From Septoria linicola (taxonomy: Eukaryota > Ascomycota > Dothideomycetes > Mycosphaerellales > Mycosphaerellaceae), in the NCBI GenBank assembly GCA_024114885.1, contig CP099419.1, positions 3,162,001-3,226,000 of the forward strand: a stretch of 64,000 bases of DNA, read 5' to 3'. The notes under the pieces were generated by a model, which made no database searches, was not told where the DNA came from, and saw only the letters and a program-made list of their open reading frames with translations. Positions 32,492 through 43,464 of the stretch are shown here, piece after piece. How positions within the stretch are numbered: position 1 is the stretch's first letter; each line of letters opens with the position of its first letter. A program made the translations under genes and the position numbers.

Positions 32492-34024
32492 ATGGCGGAT
32501 GTCAATACTTACGAGAAGAGCGCTACTAAGGAAGAAGGTCTTGCCAGGGATGGCTCTCAGGACACAGTGCCGACGCCTACGCAGGAACAAGATGTTGTCC
32601 AGGCAAAGGAACCGTTTGGAAAGCGAGTGCTGCGCAATCTCAAGACTCCAGGCTCTGCGTTGCAGATCGTCCTTGCTGCCGTGCTAGCCATTGGAATTGG
32701 TCTTGCTGTCTCTTTGACTGTGGATGAGATTCCCGAAGCGGCTCCCGTCATTCTCGAGATTCCAGGCACATTGTGGCTTCGGGCATTGCGCGCGACAGTC
32801 CTGCCATTGATCATTACAGCGATCATTCTCGCGGGTAAGTGGTTTCTGCAAAGGCAAAGACAGTCCCACTGAGCTACTCAGCATTCTGACATATCTGTAC
32901 AGTCCAGAACCTGAAAGCGATGACATCTGGAGGCAGCAAGCTTGCCAAATGGACGATCTCATACTACGTCTTGACTACGATTCTCGCTGTCATCCACAGC
33001 ATGATCCTCATGGACCTGGTGTGGTCGAACCTGATGACTCAAGCCGATGCCGCGAGTCTGGAAGTCGCAGAGAATGACCAGGAGACCATTGACGAACGCG
33101 CTGCTCAACAGCCTCACGATATTGTCGTGACTGTCTTCACCAGCTTCATTCCACAAAACGTCTTCCAAGCTCTTGCTGAGGATCAGCTTCTGGCCGTACT
33201 CGTCTCGGCCGTCATTCTCGGTTGTCTTCTCAAAGGACCAAACTCAAGTCTGCTACGTGAACTCAAGGAAGTCGATCGGATCCATCGAGTTTCTGATCAA
33301 GCTTGCGCCGATCGGCGTGTTCTTTCTCATTCTCGCGAATCTGATGACACTGGATATATCGGACATCGGACAAAACCTCGGTGTCCTCATTGGAGCGTCT
33401 TTGGCTGGCATGTTTATCCACCTGCTCATTTTCCTTCCTGCGATCTTCTTCGCGTTCACGAGAGAAAACCCGTTTTCCTGGTGGGTCAAACACTCTCCAG
33501 CATGGATCACAGCTTGGGGTTCTGCATCGTCGGCTGCAACTCTTCCCGTCACCATGAAGTGCTTGGACAAGAACAAGGTTCCTCAGAACGTCTACAAGTT
33601 CACTGCTCCTCTGGGGTGTCTGATCAACATGGATGGAACAGCGATCTACTTCCCCGTCGTCGTGGTCTTCCTGGCCGTGACGCAGGGCATGGTGCTGAAT
33701 GCCGGCGATTACGCGTTGATCGTCATCCTATCAGTGCTCTCGTCGATCGCCACCACACCTATCCCATCCTCGTCGCTCGTGTTGACAGTCATCATTGCCG
33801 ACAGTGTTGGCATCAGGATTACAGGAATGTACGCTGTGGTCGTTGCCATTGATTGGTTCATTGATCGTTTCAGGACAGCACTCAACGTGAGCAGTGATAT
33901 CTTTGCTGCTCGCATCATGCAGAAGGTTACTGGCATTACAGACGATAACCTGAATGTTGGAGAAGATGGTCATGCTGTCGACGAGGTCGACCGTATGATG
34001 CGTGAGAATCAGGCTCCGCGGTAG
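32492..34024 (+). CDS. Dicarboxylate/amino acid:cation symporter (DAACS/SLC1 family), frame broken
   Basis: Family members import acidic amino acids or dicarboxylates with Na+ or H+. Exon 1 is 32492-32834, followed by a 68-nt intron (32835-32902, gtaagt...ctgtacag). The frame then runs from 32903 to about 33,285 and continues in the +1 frame to the stop at 34024, with no plausible intron between. The encoded parts are intact on both sides: membrane segments in exons 1-2, then IKLAPIGVFFLI, the Ser-rich hairpin region (WGSASSAATLPVT), the NMDGTAIYFPV cation/substrate motif and SIATTPIPSSSLVL. Either the gene is freshly disrupted or the sequence has an indel error. The total length of about 485 residues would be normal for the family. 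Confidence 0.8.
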
Positions 34025-35895
34025 ATACCACATAATGTATCCCAAGAAGACAATTGTAATAACCCCGTCCGCGCATCAATCAGGCTGCCATTGTGTTAGA
34101 CGAGATTTCTTGCTGCGATTTCGGATCCTCAGTCTTCTCCGACAGGATCAGAGACCACCTTGCGAGAGTCCAGAAGCCCGGAAAGGGTCAGGAAGCATGC
34201 TAGCCCTCCCCAGGAATGTGCAGAACTGAATGCCGTCACAACGTGTTAGCCCGATGCTTCTCCGATATTGGAACATGTCGGATGATCTAGTTCTAGATGC
34301 TCTGCAGGGTAGTAAGATGTTACTGCTTTGCGCAACCCATAGAGCCTCGGAATACTGGGAAGGCCGTTCTTGACACGACCTACGCGAGGGCTAGACCATG
34401 ATGCTTTTCAGCTTAGTCATTTACTGACGCGGCCAGTTGCTAGGTATGCTAGACCATAGGTGATGCACATCTTAGTGGAGCATTTCGTGCGCTATTCGAG
34501 CGAGTTCGCATAAAAGGGCTTGCAGTTCTCTGCACGCTTTGCTGTTCGTCCCGCTATGCGCACTTTGGTAGTCTAGTTGACTAGGCTGGTAGGCTTCGGC
34601 GTATCAGCCTGGTCGACTACTGAATCGAATCATAAGCGCAACATTTGGGACAGTAAGTGGATGAAGCACCACAACATTTCTCGAAATCCTCCTTCTCGTC
34701 GCGTGCGGCGTTGTGTCTTTAGCCTGACTGTACTCAACATGAAGCATGGAACTCGATGAGCTCATTTTACATCAAGTCAAAAAGCTTCGCCAGATCGACT
34801 GTGACAGTCCTTCATCACAAGCCAAACAGCTGATCCGGCCGCAGGATTGCAAGTCGACATCGTTTGAAAGTAAAGCAGACAGGCTCCCTGCTGTGCAGAG
34901 ACTGAATGGGTATGTTGAAGCTCAACAAGGTGTGCCAAGCGGCGATGCAGATGACCAAGCCAAGAGGAAGGACGAAGCGAAAGAAGAATGAAATTAGGCG
35001 ATCTTGCAAGAGCAAAGCGTGAAGAGTGGTCGTGTGGCAGGAACGAGGTGGCCATGCCTTGGACGGGATATTCTGCTGGAAGAGTGTGGTATATCACTTG
35101 CATGACCCGCCGAAGACAAGTTGTGGTATTCACCAATCGGCGCAGCTGCCCTCGACCATAGATGGGCTGCAATTGGTAGCTCTTGCGGATGGACCGTTGC
35201 TCAAAACGGGGCGGCAACAAGAAGGATATTCTTGCGAAACTCGAACTGATTGCGGCATCGCAGGTGGAAAAGGTTGGCTATGGTCAGTTGAGTACACCCT
35301 ACAGTTCGATGAGGGCGCTCGTTACAGACAGGCAGAGATCGTACACGTCCGAGGTCGTGATGAGCAGAGTGATCTCTGTGAGATGATCTGCCAACTCAAA
35401 TTGATTCAAGCTTGGCACGATGCCAGGCACCGAGACAAACCTTCCCGCGTCTCTGCAACAACCACATCCGTCCCAACGGCGAGCAACTTTTGACGTCAAT
35501 ATCTGCAGGTCAGTCGGAGAAGCCAGCAGGCGAGCAGGGAGTGCGCTCCGACAGTAGAGTTGGTCGACAAGCAGAATCCTTTTTTGGAATTCGACGACTG
35601 TTACACCAATGGCAACAGACTTCAATGGCGCCGACGTCACCAGATCCTACGCCCGTTGTGGTTCATGCTGCAGCGAGCGGACACCATCACTGTCGATCTC
35701 GGTGCTAACACCACGGCACTTGCGGGAGGACGATGATGCTGGGGTTGGTCTTGACATACAACAGACCATCTTCTTCCCATTGGCACATAATTGTTATGTA
35801 GCTCCAGTCGGTTTGCTCACGAACTCTTCACTCTCACATCGCAAGGCTAGTTGTTACGAACAGGTGTGGAAGCTCAGGATTGAGCGTCGCTCTCC
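34025..35895. other. Intergenic between the two transporter genes
   Basis: This 1.9-kb region holds several overlapping frames of 80-155 codons on both strands. One, at 34746-34991 (+), encodes 81 hydrophilic residues with a charged C-terminus and could be a small gene, but it has no recognised homologue and no supporting splice or context signal. I see no repeat or RNA gene. Confidence 0.3.
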
Positions 35896-37719
35896 ATGCA
35901 AGAATACTTGGGGCTGAGAGGCCAGAGCCTCTCAAATGCTATCGGTATCGTTACAGGCCTCATCTTTTTCACCTATGGATACGACCAAGGCCTCATGGGT
36001 GGCTTCATCACCATCCCGGGCTTCTTCCGGCAGTTCCCAGTGCTGGACATGACGGTCGATCCTACAGATCTCCAGCCCGTACGGTTGATCGGCTTCACAG
36101 TTGCAGCGTGGAACTTGGGATGCTTGTTCTCCGCAATGATTGCTGTATTCATCGGAGACAAGATGGGAAGGCGGAATATGGTCCTGTTTGGTCTGACTTT
36201 CTTGCTCGTGGGCGAGGTTATCCAATGCTCTTCCTTCGCCTGGGGCCAATTCGTGGCTGGCCGCTTCATCGCGGGCATTGGCAATGGTTTCAACTGCGCA
36301 ACGATGCCTGCCTGGCAAGCTGAGTGCACGAAAGCGCACCGAAGAGGTACGCTCCTCATGATTTCTGCCGGCGCGACAACAGCGGCCGGCTTGACCGTGG
36401 CATACTGGGTGGATTTTGCGTTCGCATGGCTCGATCCTAGCTCGGCAGCATGGAGAGTGCCCATCGCTCTACAGATTGGCTTGATATTCATAGCAGCTGC
36501 AGTCGTAGCATTTATGCCAGAATCACCTCGCTGGCTGATTCTTCAAGGCCGGGAGGGGCAAGCCCTCAAGATCCTCGGCGCGCTCAATGACACCGAACAA
36601 GACACGCATGAAATCCATCAGGAGTTCCTTCAGATCAAAGACGCTGTCATCGAGATGGCAGGCGCTAAATTCTCCAACAGTTTCCGTATGGGCGACTACC
36701 GCGACTTCCATCGTGTCGTCTTGGCCGTGATGCTTCAATTCTTCCAACAAATTGGAGGCATCAACTTCATGACACAATACTATGCAGCAATGTTCAAGAA
36801 CCAGTACCTATGGGATCCCTGGAAGTCTCGACTACTCGCTTCTGGAACGGGCACCGCGTTCTTCCTTGCTTCGTTTGTAGCAGTGTATTGCATAGATCGA
36901 GTCTGCGGACGGCGGCCACTTCTTCTCCTCGGCACATCCGGAATGCTTTTCGCCATGATCATATTGACGATCATGCTACGCATAAACAGCCGTGCTTCTC
37001 TCGACGCTGGGACCGCTTTCGTCTTCATCTTCTGCTGTTGCTGGGCTATTGGCTGGCAAGGAATGTCCTGGCTGTATCAAGTCGAGATAGTGCCCCTTCG
37101 GATACGCGGCCCTGCAAACGCTCTGTCAACAGGTGAGTGTCAACGCCTTAACGAGGTATCATCGACCCGCTAACTCGTGATCCCAGGTGCTAACTGGCTC
37201 GGTAACTTCATCGTCGTTCTGGTTGGACCCATCGCATTCACCACAAGCACATGGAAGTCTTACCTTATCTTCGTCGCTACCAATGCCGTAATCCTACCAA
37301 CGATCTACTTCCTGTATCCAGAAACGAGTATGAGATGTCTTGAAGAGGTCGACTACATTTTCTTCACCGCTCACTCTTCACCGAGACCTTGGTTTGATGT
37401 CAAGAAAGCGGCTGCAGATTTGCCTCTCTGGTACGGCGGAGATGATGAAGCGCCTTACGAGTACGAAGCTTCAGATTGGCATCAACGGCACGTGTGCTTC
37501 TCGGATAAAGTCATTGATTCCGAGGGTGACACAACCACGTTACGGCCTGCATCAAGCGGTGCTGCCGAGAAGTTCCGCAGCAATAGTGGAACGAGTAGCG
37601 AGGAGGAGAAGAAGTCGAGAAACGATAGCGAAAGTACCGTGCCTGTACCCTTTGTGCCAGACCTTTCTGCCGACGATAATGGCAGGCCCCACAGTCGCAG
37701 CGCTGGAAGAGGAGTATGA
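35896..37719 (+). CDS. MFS sugar transporter (two exons)
   Basis: Members of this family move hexoses or related sugars across the plasma membrane. Exon 1 is 35896-37132 and exon 2 is 37187-37719, joined across a 54-nt intron (gtgagt donor, gctaact branch, cccag acceptor), giving 589 residues. Signatures of the sugar porter family are clear: GYDQGLMGG in the first membrane segment, GDKMGRRNM after the second, RFIAGIGNG in the fourth, PESPRWL before the central loop, QQIGGINF in the seventh and DRVCGRRPLL later. The C-terminal 150 residues are cytosolic, rich in Ser/Glu/Asp with ETSMRCLEEVDYIF just after the last span. I cannot name the substrate. Confidence 0.88.
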
Positions 37720-38052
37720 GCCCACTGCGGGCCACGAAGTGCGGTCTGAGAATCGTGAACATTGTACAGTACTGAATCGATCATGAACACCGAACTAGCA
37801 TCATTGATGCCAACGCCTTTGCACAGGAGTTCGCCATCATACCAAATTGGCCGTTCTATCGTGTGCAATTTCACTTGCCATAGTCTGCCATCCAGACCCG
37901 TCCAGACACACATTCTCCTCGCTGTCAAAACCGTACGTGGCTCACTCCACCATCCTACCAACAATGGGATAGCCCAGTCACGCATCCGTTGCAAGGCTCT
38001 GAAGCGGACGGTCGAGTGGTGATCGCTTTCAGAGACCTTCGACGAACAAGCC
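37720..38052. other. Convergent 3' intergenic region
   Basis: These 333 bp separate the stop codons of the sugar transporter and the pentapeptide-repeat-like gene. I see nothing else in them. Confidence 0.4.
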
Positions 38053-39640
38053 CTAGTCGAAGGAGGGCATGACGAATCTGGTGCCTGCGTCTTTCGGGCG
38101 TGCCCCAACAGCCGTAGGCACAATGTATTCGACAATTCTGTCGCCTACCGCCAACTGCGCGCGCTTGATCTCCAGCTCAGTCTTGATAGTAAAGTCCCGT
38201 CGCTCGCGCTTCTGCTGATACTTATTCGGAGGACGCTTTATCATCGCCATCGCCGTCGCCCTCGCTTCTTCCGAGACACGCCTAGCTTCTTGTGCTGCTG
38301 CATAATCGCTCATGATGGCTGGGGATGTGGTCAGATTCTGGCCTCCCTGGCGGAATGTCTCGTTCTGGTGCATCGCTGGTTTGGTGAGGACGCGACGTGT
38401 CCAGCTGCATCCATGAAACCAAACATTCTTGTAGGTTCGATTCATGATGACCACCTCGGTGAATGACACGTTCTCTGCGGTGATGTTAGGACACAAATTC
38501 CATACCATGTCGCAGGTCGTTCTGGGTGGGTCAACTTACCAAAAATACAGTCTTCAAAAGAGACATTCACGAAATGACAGTTCTGGAGGGTAGTTTTGAC
38601 GAAACTAGATCTCGTAAACTGCACTTCCTCAAAACGACAGCCATGGCCGGCTGTAATCGTCAAACCAGCTCTGGGAGTGTTGTCGAAGGCAATACCTGCT
38701 CCAACGTCAAGAGGTATGCTGGAAGTCTCGTGACTGAAGTCGGTAGGTTGAACAGGCTTGAACCTCTTGTGCTCGTCTTCCAAGCTATCCCAGCCTTTTT
38801 GCTTACTGTAGCCGCTCTTGTGTGGTTCGTTTGGCGGTGGTGGAGCAGACAGACGGGCTTCTACTGCTGCTTCACGAGCAGCATTCTGTGCTTTGATCTC
38901 TTTCGGCTCCACCTCATTGATCTGCTCGTCCACAAAGTGTGCTCTGCAGAAAATGTACTCTTCAGAAAGCTTGCGGTTCTTCCAGCAAGCATTGTCGAAA
39001 GTGCAGTCGATAAACTTGTTATCGATCATCACAACATTCTCCAACAGAATTGAGCGGAAGTCGCAATTCTTGAAGGTGGTCCGAGTGAAGCAGCAATTTT
39101 GAAGAATCGTCGGTGCCGTCTCACTGAAACGACAGTTGACGAAGGTCACTCCTACGAAGCCTCCGCCACGCTCGGCTCCGGTGTCCTTGATGATCAATCC
39201 GTACTGAGGGCGAGAGGGCGTTGGAGAGAATTTGACGTCGAGTGTGGATGGAATGACGGAGAGGACCAAATCTCGAACAGCGCTGCGCTTGGTCGGAGTC
39301 GCAGGAGATCTGGCAATGTCAATACTCTGTCAAATCCTTTTGCGGAAGAGCAGACTTACTCGTTGCTGCTGGGATCCTCGTCGAAGATCTCAGAGCCAAT
39401 TGAGACCAAACCGATGGTTGAGGTAATTGCCCGCTGCTCTGGTCGAATGGTGTAGGCAGGAGAGACGCTACCAGAAGCATCCTCCATGGCCGGTGATGTC
39501 GTGATTGTTGTGTTGCTCGCTGGAGAATACCCAACGTCCAGATCGACCAAACTCACTGGCGTACGTCCATCGTCGTCGTGTTCGCTCAAGTCGACGCCCG
39601 CCAAACGACCCAGGACATCCTTGAGGTCAAGAGCTCCCAT
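38053..39640 (-). CDS. Pentapeptide-repeat-like protein of unknown function (three exons)
   Basis: I rebuilt three exons: 39640-39360, 39309-38540 and 38474-38053, with introns of 50 and 65 nt (gtaagt donors, cag acceptors), giving 490 residues. The N-terminal 95 residues are acidic and disordered. From about residue 125 the sequence follows a repeating pattern of F, C and N spaced about five residues apart (VNCRFSET, NCCFTRTTFKNCDF, DCTFDNACW), and it resumes after a charged linker (EEVQFTRSSFVKTTLQNCHF, DCIFENVSF). This is the pattern of a pentapeptide-type right-handed beta-helix. The C-terminus is basic and helical (KYQQKRERRDF) and ends in a short conserved-looking tail. Fungal proteins like this have no established function that I know. 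Confidence 0.78.
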
Positions 39641-40619
39641 TCTGCGAGTAGAGTACCCTCGTTCGACTGCGGTGTATATACGATGTGTTGGTTATATGTA
39701 TAGAAGAGAACAAAGAAAGTGGAATCTGAGCTTTGGCTGTTCGCTCGCTTATGCACGATCCAGGCAGCACACACGAAAACGGCAGGAACCACAGGTGAGG
39801 GTTGGTAAAAGCTGTCATCACGGTGAACGCAGTTGTCCCTCGCGAGCCGGCTGTGAACTAATACCATATAGAAGTGAGCTCAATGGCGCTTCTAAAGTGT
39901 GAGACCAAGATTTGACTGACCACGAGGCATCCAGGGCAAGAACACGATCCTAAATCACCGCACAGTTGTGATATTGAGTACAGCTATCAAACAATGCGTT
40001 GCTCGGCACGCCCGGTCGCCTCCCAAGGCCGGAGTATGATGGGCCGTGGAGAGCGTGCCATCTGGCAGCTCTTTTGAGAAGATCGTGGAAGCCGATTCTG
40101 CGTGAAGGGACGAGTCCCATCCAAGGAAACGTTGTCGACGAGGACGCAAGTAGCACATCCAGTGAACATCCGGTCTCAGTGCCTGTGGCGTGGACAGCTC
40201 AAAGATGCTGTGCGCGCCCATCAATCTGGGGATCGAAGTGTCAAGACTTGGAAAATACTCCTCCAGGGGGCCAAAGGTCAATGGCTACATCACAGTGTCT
40301 TTGCATTCATCATATCTTCATAATTGCTCCTCACCCTAGTCGGGGCCAAGGAGGACTGAGTGAGGTAGGTACAACTTCACCAGACCGTCGCATGGTATTC
40401 TTCAAGCTTTCCACACAACGATTCCCATCAATCGCACTTCTCGTAATCCCTAGATCAATTCGACCCTTCTTGCTGGTTGCTACGCTTTACTCATGCGATC
40501 CGCCAATATGCTCAAAGTTGGCCCTACTACCATGTGCAAGAGACACGTAAATCCATAGAACGCCGGCCTGTAAGTCAATACATGTAAGGAAACTATGCTC
40601 GCACGCATTCATGTTTGTG
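39641..40619. other. Intergenic: pentapeptide gene promoter and SSH4 3' flank
   Basis: These 979 bp contain overlapping frames of up to 183 codons (+, 39999-40550) and 108 codons (-, 40281-39955). Neither resembles a known protein and each is the antisense of the other, so at most one could be real. Confidence 0.3.
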
Positions 40620-42279
40620 TTATGATTCGCTTCGCGGTCTCGTCCTCGTTGAGCTTCTACCTCTTCCAGCTTCGACATCGCTGACAGCCGCTTCATACGT
40701 TGGTATGGGCGGGCTGTTATTGTGCAGCAATCTGGCGTGTTCGCTGTAATTCGATGCATTCGTGCCAGTTCTGGGTCTGGCTGTTGTGTCGGAGTCGTCT
40801 TCGTCCGCATAATCGTCCTCGTCTGGACTTTCGTAGTCAGGTGGTGGATGATCAGCTGGCTCCAATGGCAGCCCGGGGTTTTGATACATATGGCTGCTTG
40901 CTGCCTCGCTTGTGCCTTCGCCGAGATCCTCTTCATCTTCTTCCTCCTGCTCATCCTGCATATCCATGATATTGAGCTGTGCGAGAGAAATGTCGGTGGG
41001 AGATCTTTCTGGGCCGGGGCTCCGCGTCGGACGCCCTTGTAACCTAATAGCGCCGCTATGAGACCTGCCATGCCCAGGTACCCAGCCCATGCCCTCACGT
41101 ATGCCCTGGCGGCCGCCTTCAAGTAGAATACTCCCAGCTTCGCTTCCATAAGGAGGCGGTGGTGCAAGACTGCCTGTCATAGGCGCCAAGCCCCACTTCT
41201 TCACGTTCGCTTCGATAAAGACGAATCCCATTTGGCCAAAGTTGACATGTACGTTGGCAGGTCCATTCGACCCAATCGTAGGAAAGAAATTGTGCAGCTT
41301 CATGCCGTGACAGACGTCCTCCAATTTCTTGCCATTCCTCGTGAAGAATATCGTGCCAGTCCTAGGTCTGTAGCCCACTCCGACAACATCGCCCTGTACG
41401 AATGGAGGGCCATAGTTTGTCGACGTGAAAGGCTGATTGAACTTGCGCTGTCCGGAGGACAGGTATGCGATTGAGTGTTTGTGAAGGCCAGGCAGTCGAA
41501 ACAGCGGATAGGGTTTGGTTGTAAGACCAATGCTGACCATCGTAGACTCTTGTTTGTCATATAGCTTCGCCTCCCAGTAGTATACCTCATTTTGCTTCGG
41601 AATGGGCAGATTACTCTGCACGCTGCATTCCGAATCAAAGAACTCAATCTCCGTTCTGGCCTCCACAAAACAATTGGCGATCTCCAGCTCTGGCTCAAAC
41701 TCCCATGCTGAGACTCCCTTCTCTTGTATTGCCAAGAATTGTGATAGTGATATGTCGGTCTGCACAGAGTCCGGAGGGTTGTGCTGCACAAATGCTGTGT
41801 ACGTACTACGTTAGCGCTGATCTGTCTGAGTGACCAGTAACGATCTCACCTTTTGCTCTAAAATACTCTGCTCTTTGCAGATCGTCCATCTCTGCCAGCG
41901 CATCCTCCTCCTCTCGTAAGAAGCTCTGCTCGTCATCAAACTCTCCAGGCCTGGAAATCCGGTCCAGAAAGATTCGTCCTCGATTGGTATATCGGACGAA
42001 GTAGACAATGGCAATTATGATGCCAACCAGAGCGGCTGAGCCAAAGGCTGATAGCATACCAATGAGTACACCTTTGCCAGTGCTACCCAACCCGACTGCC
42101 CGAATGTTTTGGTGTGACTCCCGCCATTCTGCCCACTTGTCGCCATGACTATGCCACCTGTGCCGGCTGACGTCCCATTGCACATCGTTAGCGTTCACGT
42201 CTGGAGTCGGCATAGAGAGATGGGTCGTCGCCAGAGTCGTAGGAGGCGAGCCATCGTAGCCGAGCGCAGCCTGCGCCAT
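40620..42279 (-). CDS. ssh4: Ssh4-like SPRY-domain adaptor with PY motifs (two exons)
   Basis: Yeast Ssh4 is an endosomal/vacuolar membrane adaptor that recruits the ubiquitin ligase Rsp5 for sorting of membrane cargo. Exon 1 is 42279-41850 and exon 2 is 41794-40620, with a 55-nt intron (gtgaga donor, gctaacg branch, acacag acceptor), giving 534 residues. A single membrane span lies at about 69-95 (GVLIGMLSAFG...IIIAIVYFV). The SPRY domain covers about 205-335 (YYWEAKLYDK, GDVVGVGYRP, IFFTRNGK, FPTIGSNGP). Two PPxY motifs follow in the acidic disordered tail: PPPY at 356-359 and PPDY at 461-464, as expected for Rsp5/Nedd4 WW-domain binding. The assignment rests on this architecture as well as on similarity. 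Confidence 0.9.
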
Positions 42280-43464
42280 CAGCAGGAGTTTGTGTACGCA
42301 GGCGGCTGTCGAACAGTATGTCCACCTCCTAGTATCAGGTGTAGTCTCGCTAACGCGATGTGGCCATATATTGGCAGGGACAGAGGTGGGAGACAGTGGC
42401 CGTTGTCCTGACGCCTCGTGTCGTGAAGATGCGATGGCGCGCCTGGTCTCGAGTGTCCAGTCGTGCGATCAGGGATGAGTAGGCAGAGATCGCTGACGAA
42501 TTGAAGACTGCAGAGTTGGTACTGTGAAGAGGTGGTTGTGTTCAAGTCGTTGGTATTGACGGGTCAACGCCGTCGTTGCCGTGAGTTGGCTGGCGCGGTG
42601 ATGATGTACACTGCTCCCGCGCCTCTAGACCTCACTCTTGGCACTCGATCCCCCTAGCACGTGGCCATTGGCGAATGCGTCCACGCACGATGCTATGTTC
42701 TACATATAAAATTCAGCTTGGCTAGAAGAAAGCCTCCTAACTTCCCGTTCCATATTCCATCACAACAGCTTTTGCCTCTTTGGGGAGATAGTAGGTGAGA
42801 GACATGACTTTGTCGTGTGTAGGGAGTGGGGCACGTCGATCATGCTGCCGTGCAACCGCACGGGCACAAAATCTGAAACAGACACGCAGACAGGTTCCGC
42901 AGTCAGCGTTGTGCTGAGCGCTGAAATCAGCACCTTGCAGCTATTGCACTATCTACACTTCTTCGAAGCATCGCTTCCAAAAGCGCCGCTGAGGTCCACT
43001 CATCTCTAGCGCGCGGTTGCTGCTGCTACGCAACAAATCGTATCTTGCCCGGGTGATAAATCACAGGCATATCTCATCATCATTGCAGTGAAGCAGAGCC
43101 ATTTCCATCGTTGGACCTTTCCTCATTTGATCATCTTGTGTAGATACATCTTCCACCTTGGAGCCCCGGCAGCGACCCATCCGCCACATCGCGTTAATTC
43201 CTGCTCCCTTGCACAAAACAAACGCCACGCCATGTAATCCTTTTTGCGCTGCCGCCTATCGCGGACAGATGCTGAAAATGTGCAGAACGCTAGACTGGAA
43301 CCTCACTATCTAAATTGGTATCATTAGCAAACAACGCCGAGCAAACAATTGCTATGTTGTGGTATGTCGCAATGTCGAAAAGCTATTAGCACTGGCTTGC
43401 CTCAGCCCGCAAGTGCGTAAGCATACCTTGGAGTCGTATACATCGCCATGACTGGCTGCTTCTC
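42280..43464. other. Intergenic: SSH4 promoter and KAP104 3' flank
   Basis: These 1.2 kb separate two minus-strand genes. I see only short frames and no repeat or RNA gene. Confidence 0.4.

Noticed and set aside
34746..34991. 81-codon plus-strand frame with hydrophilic product
   Set aside because: No homology, splice or context signal supports it beyond composition.
39955..40550. Overlapping 183-codon (+) and 108-codon (-) frames
   Set aside because: They are antisense to each other and neither matches a known protein.
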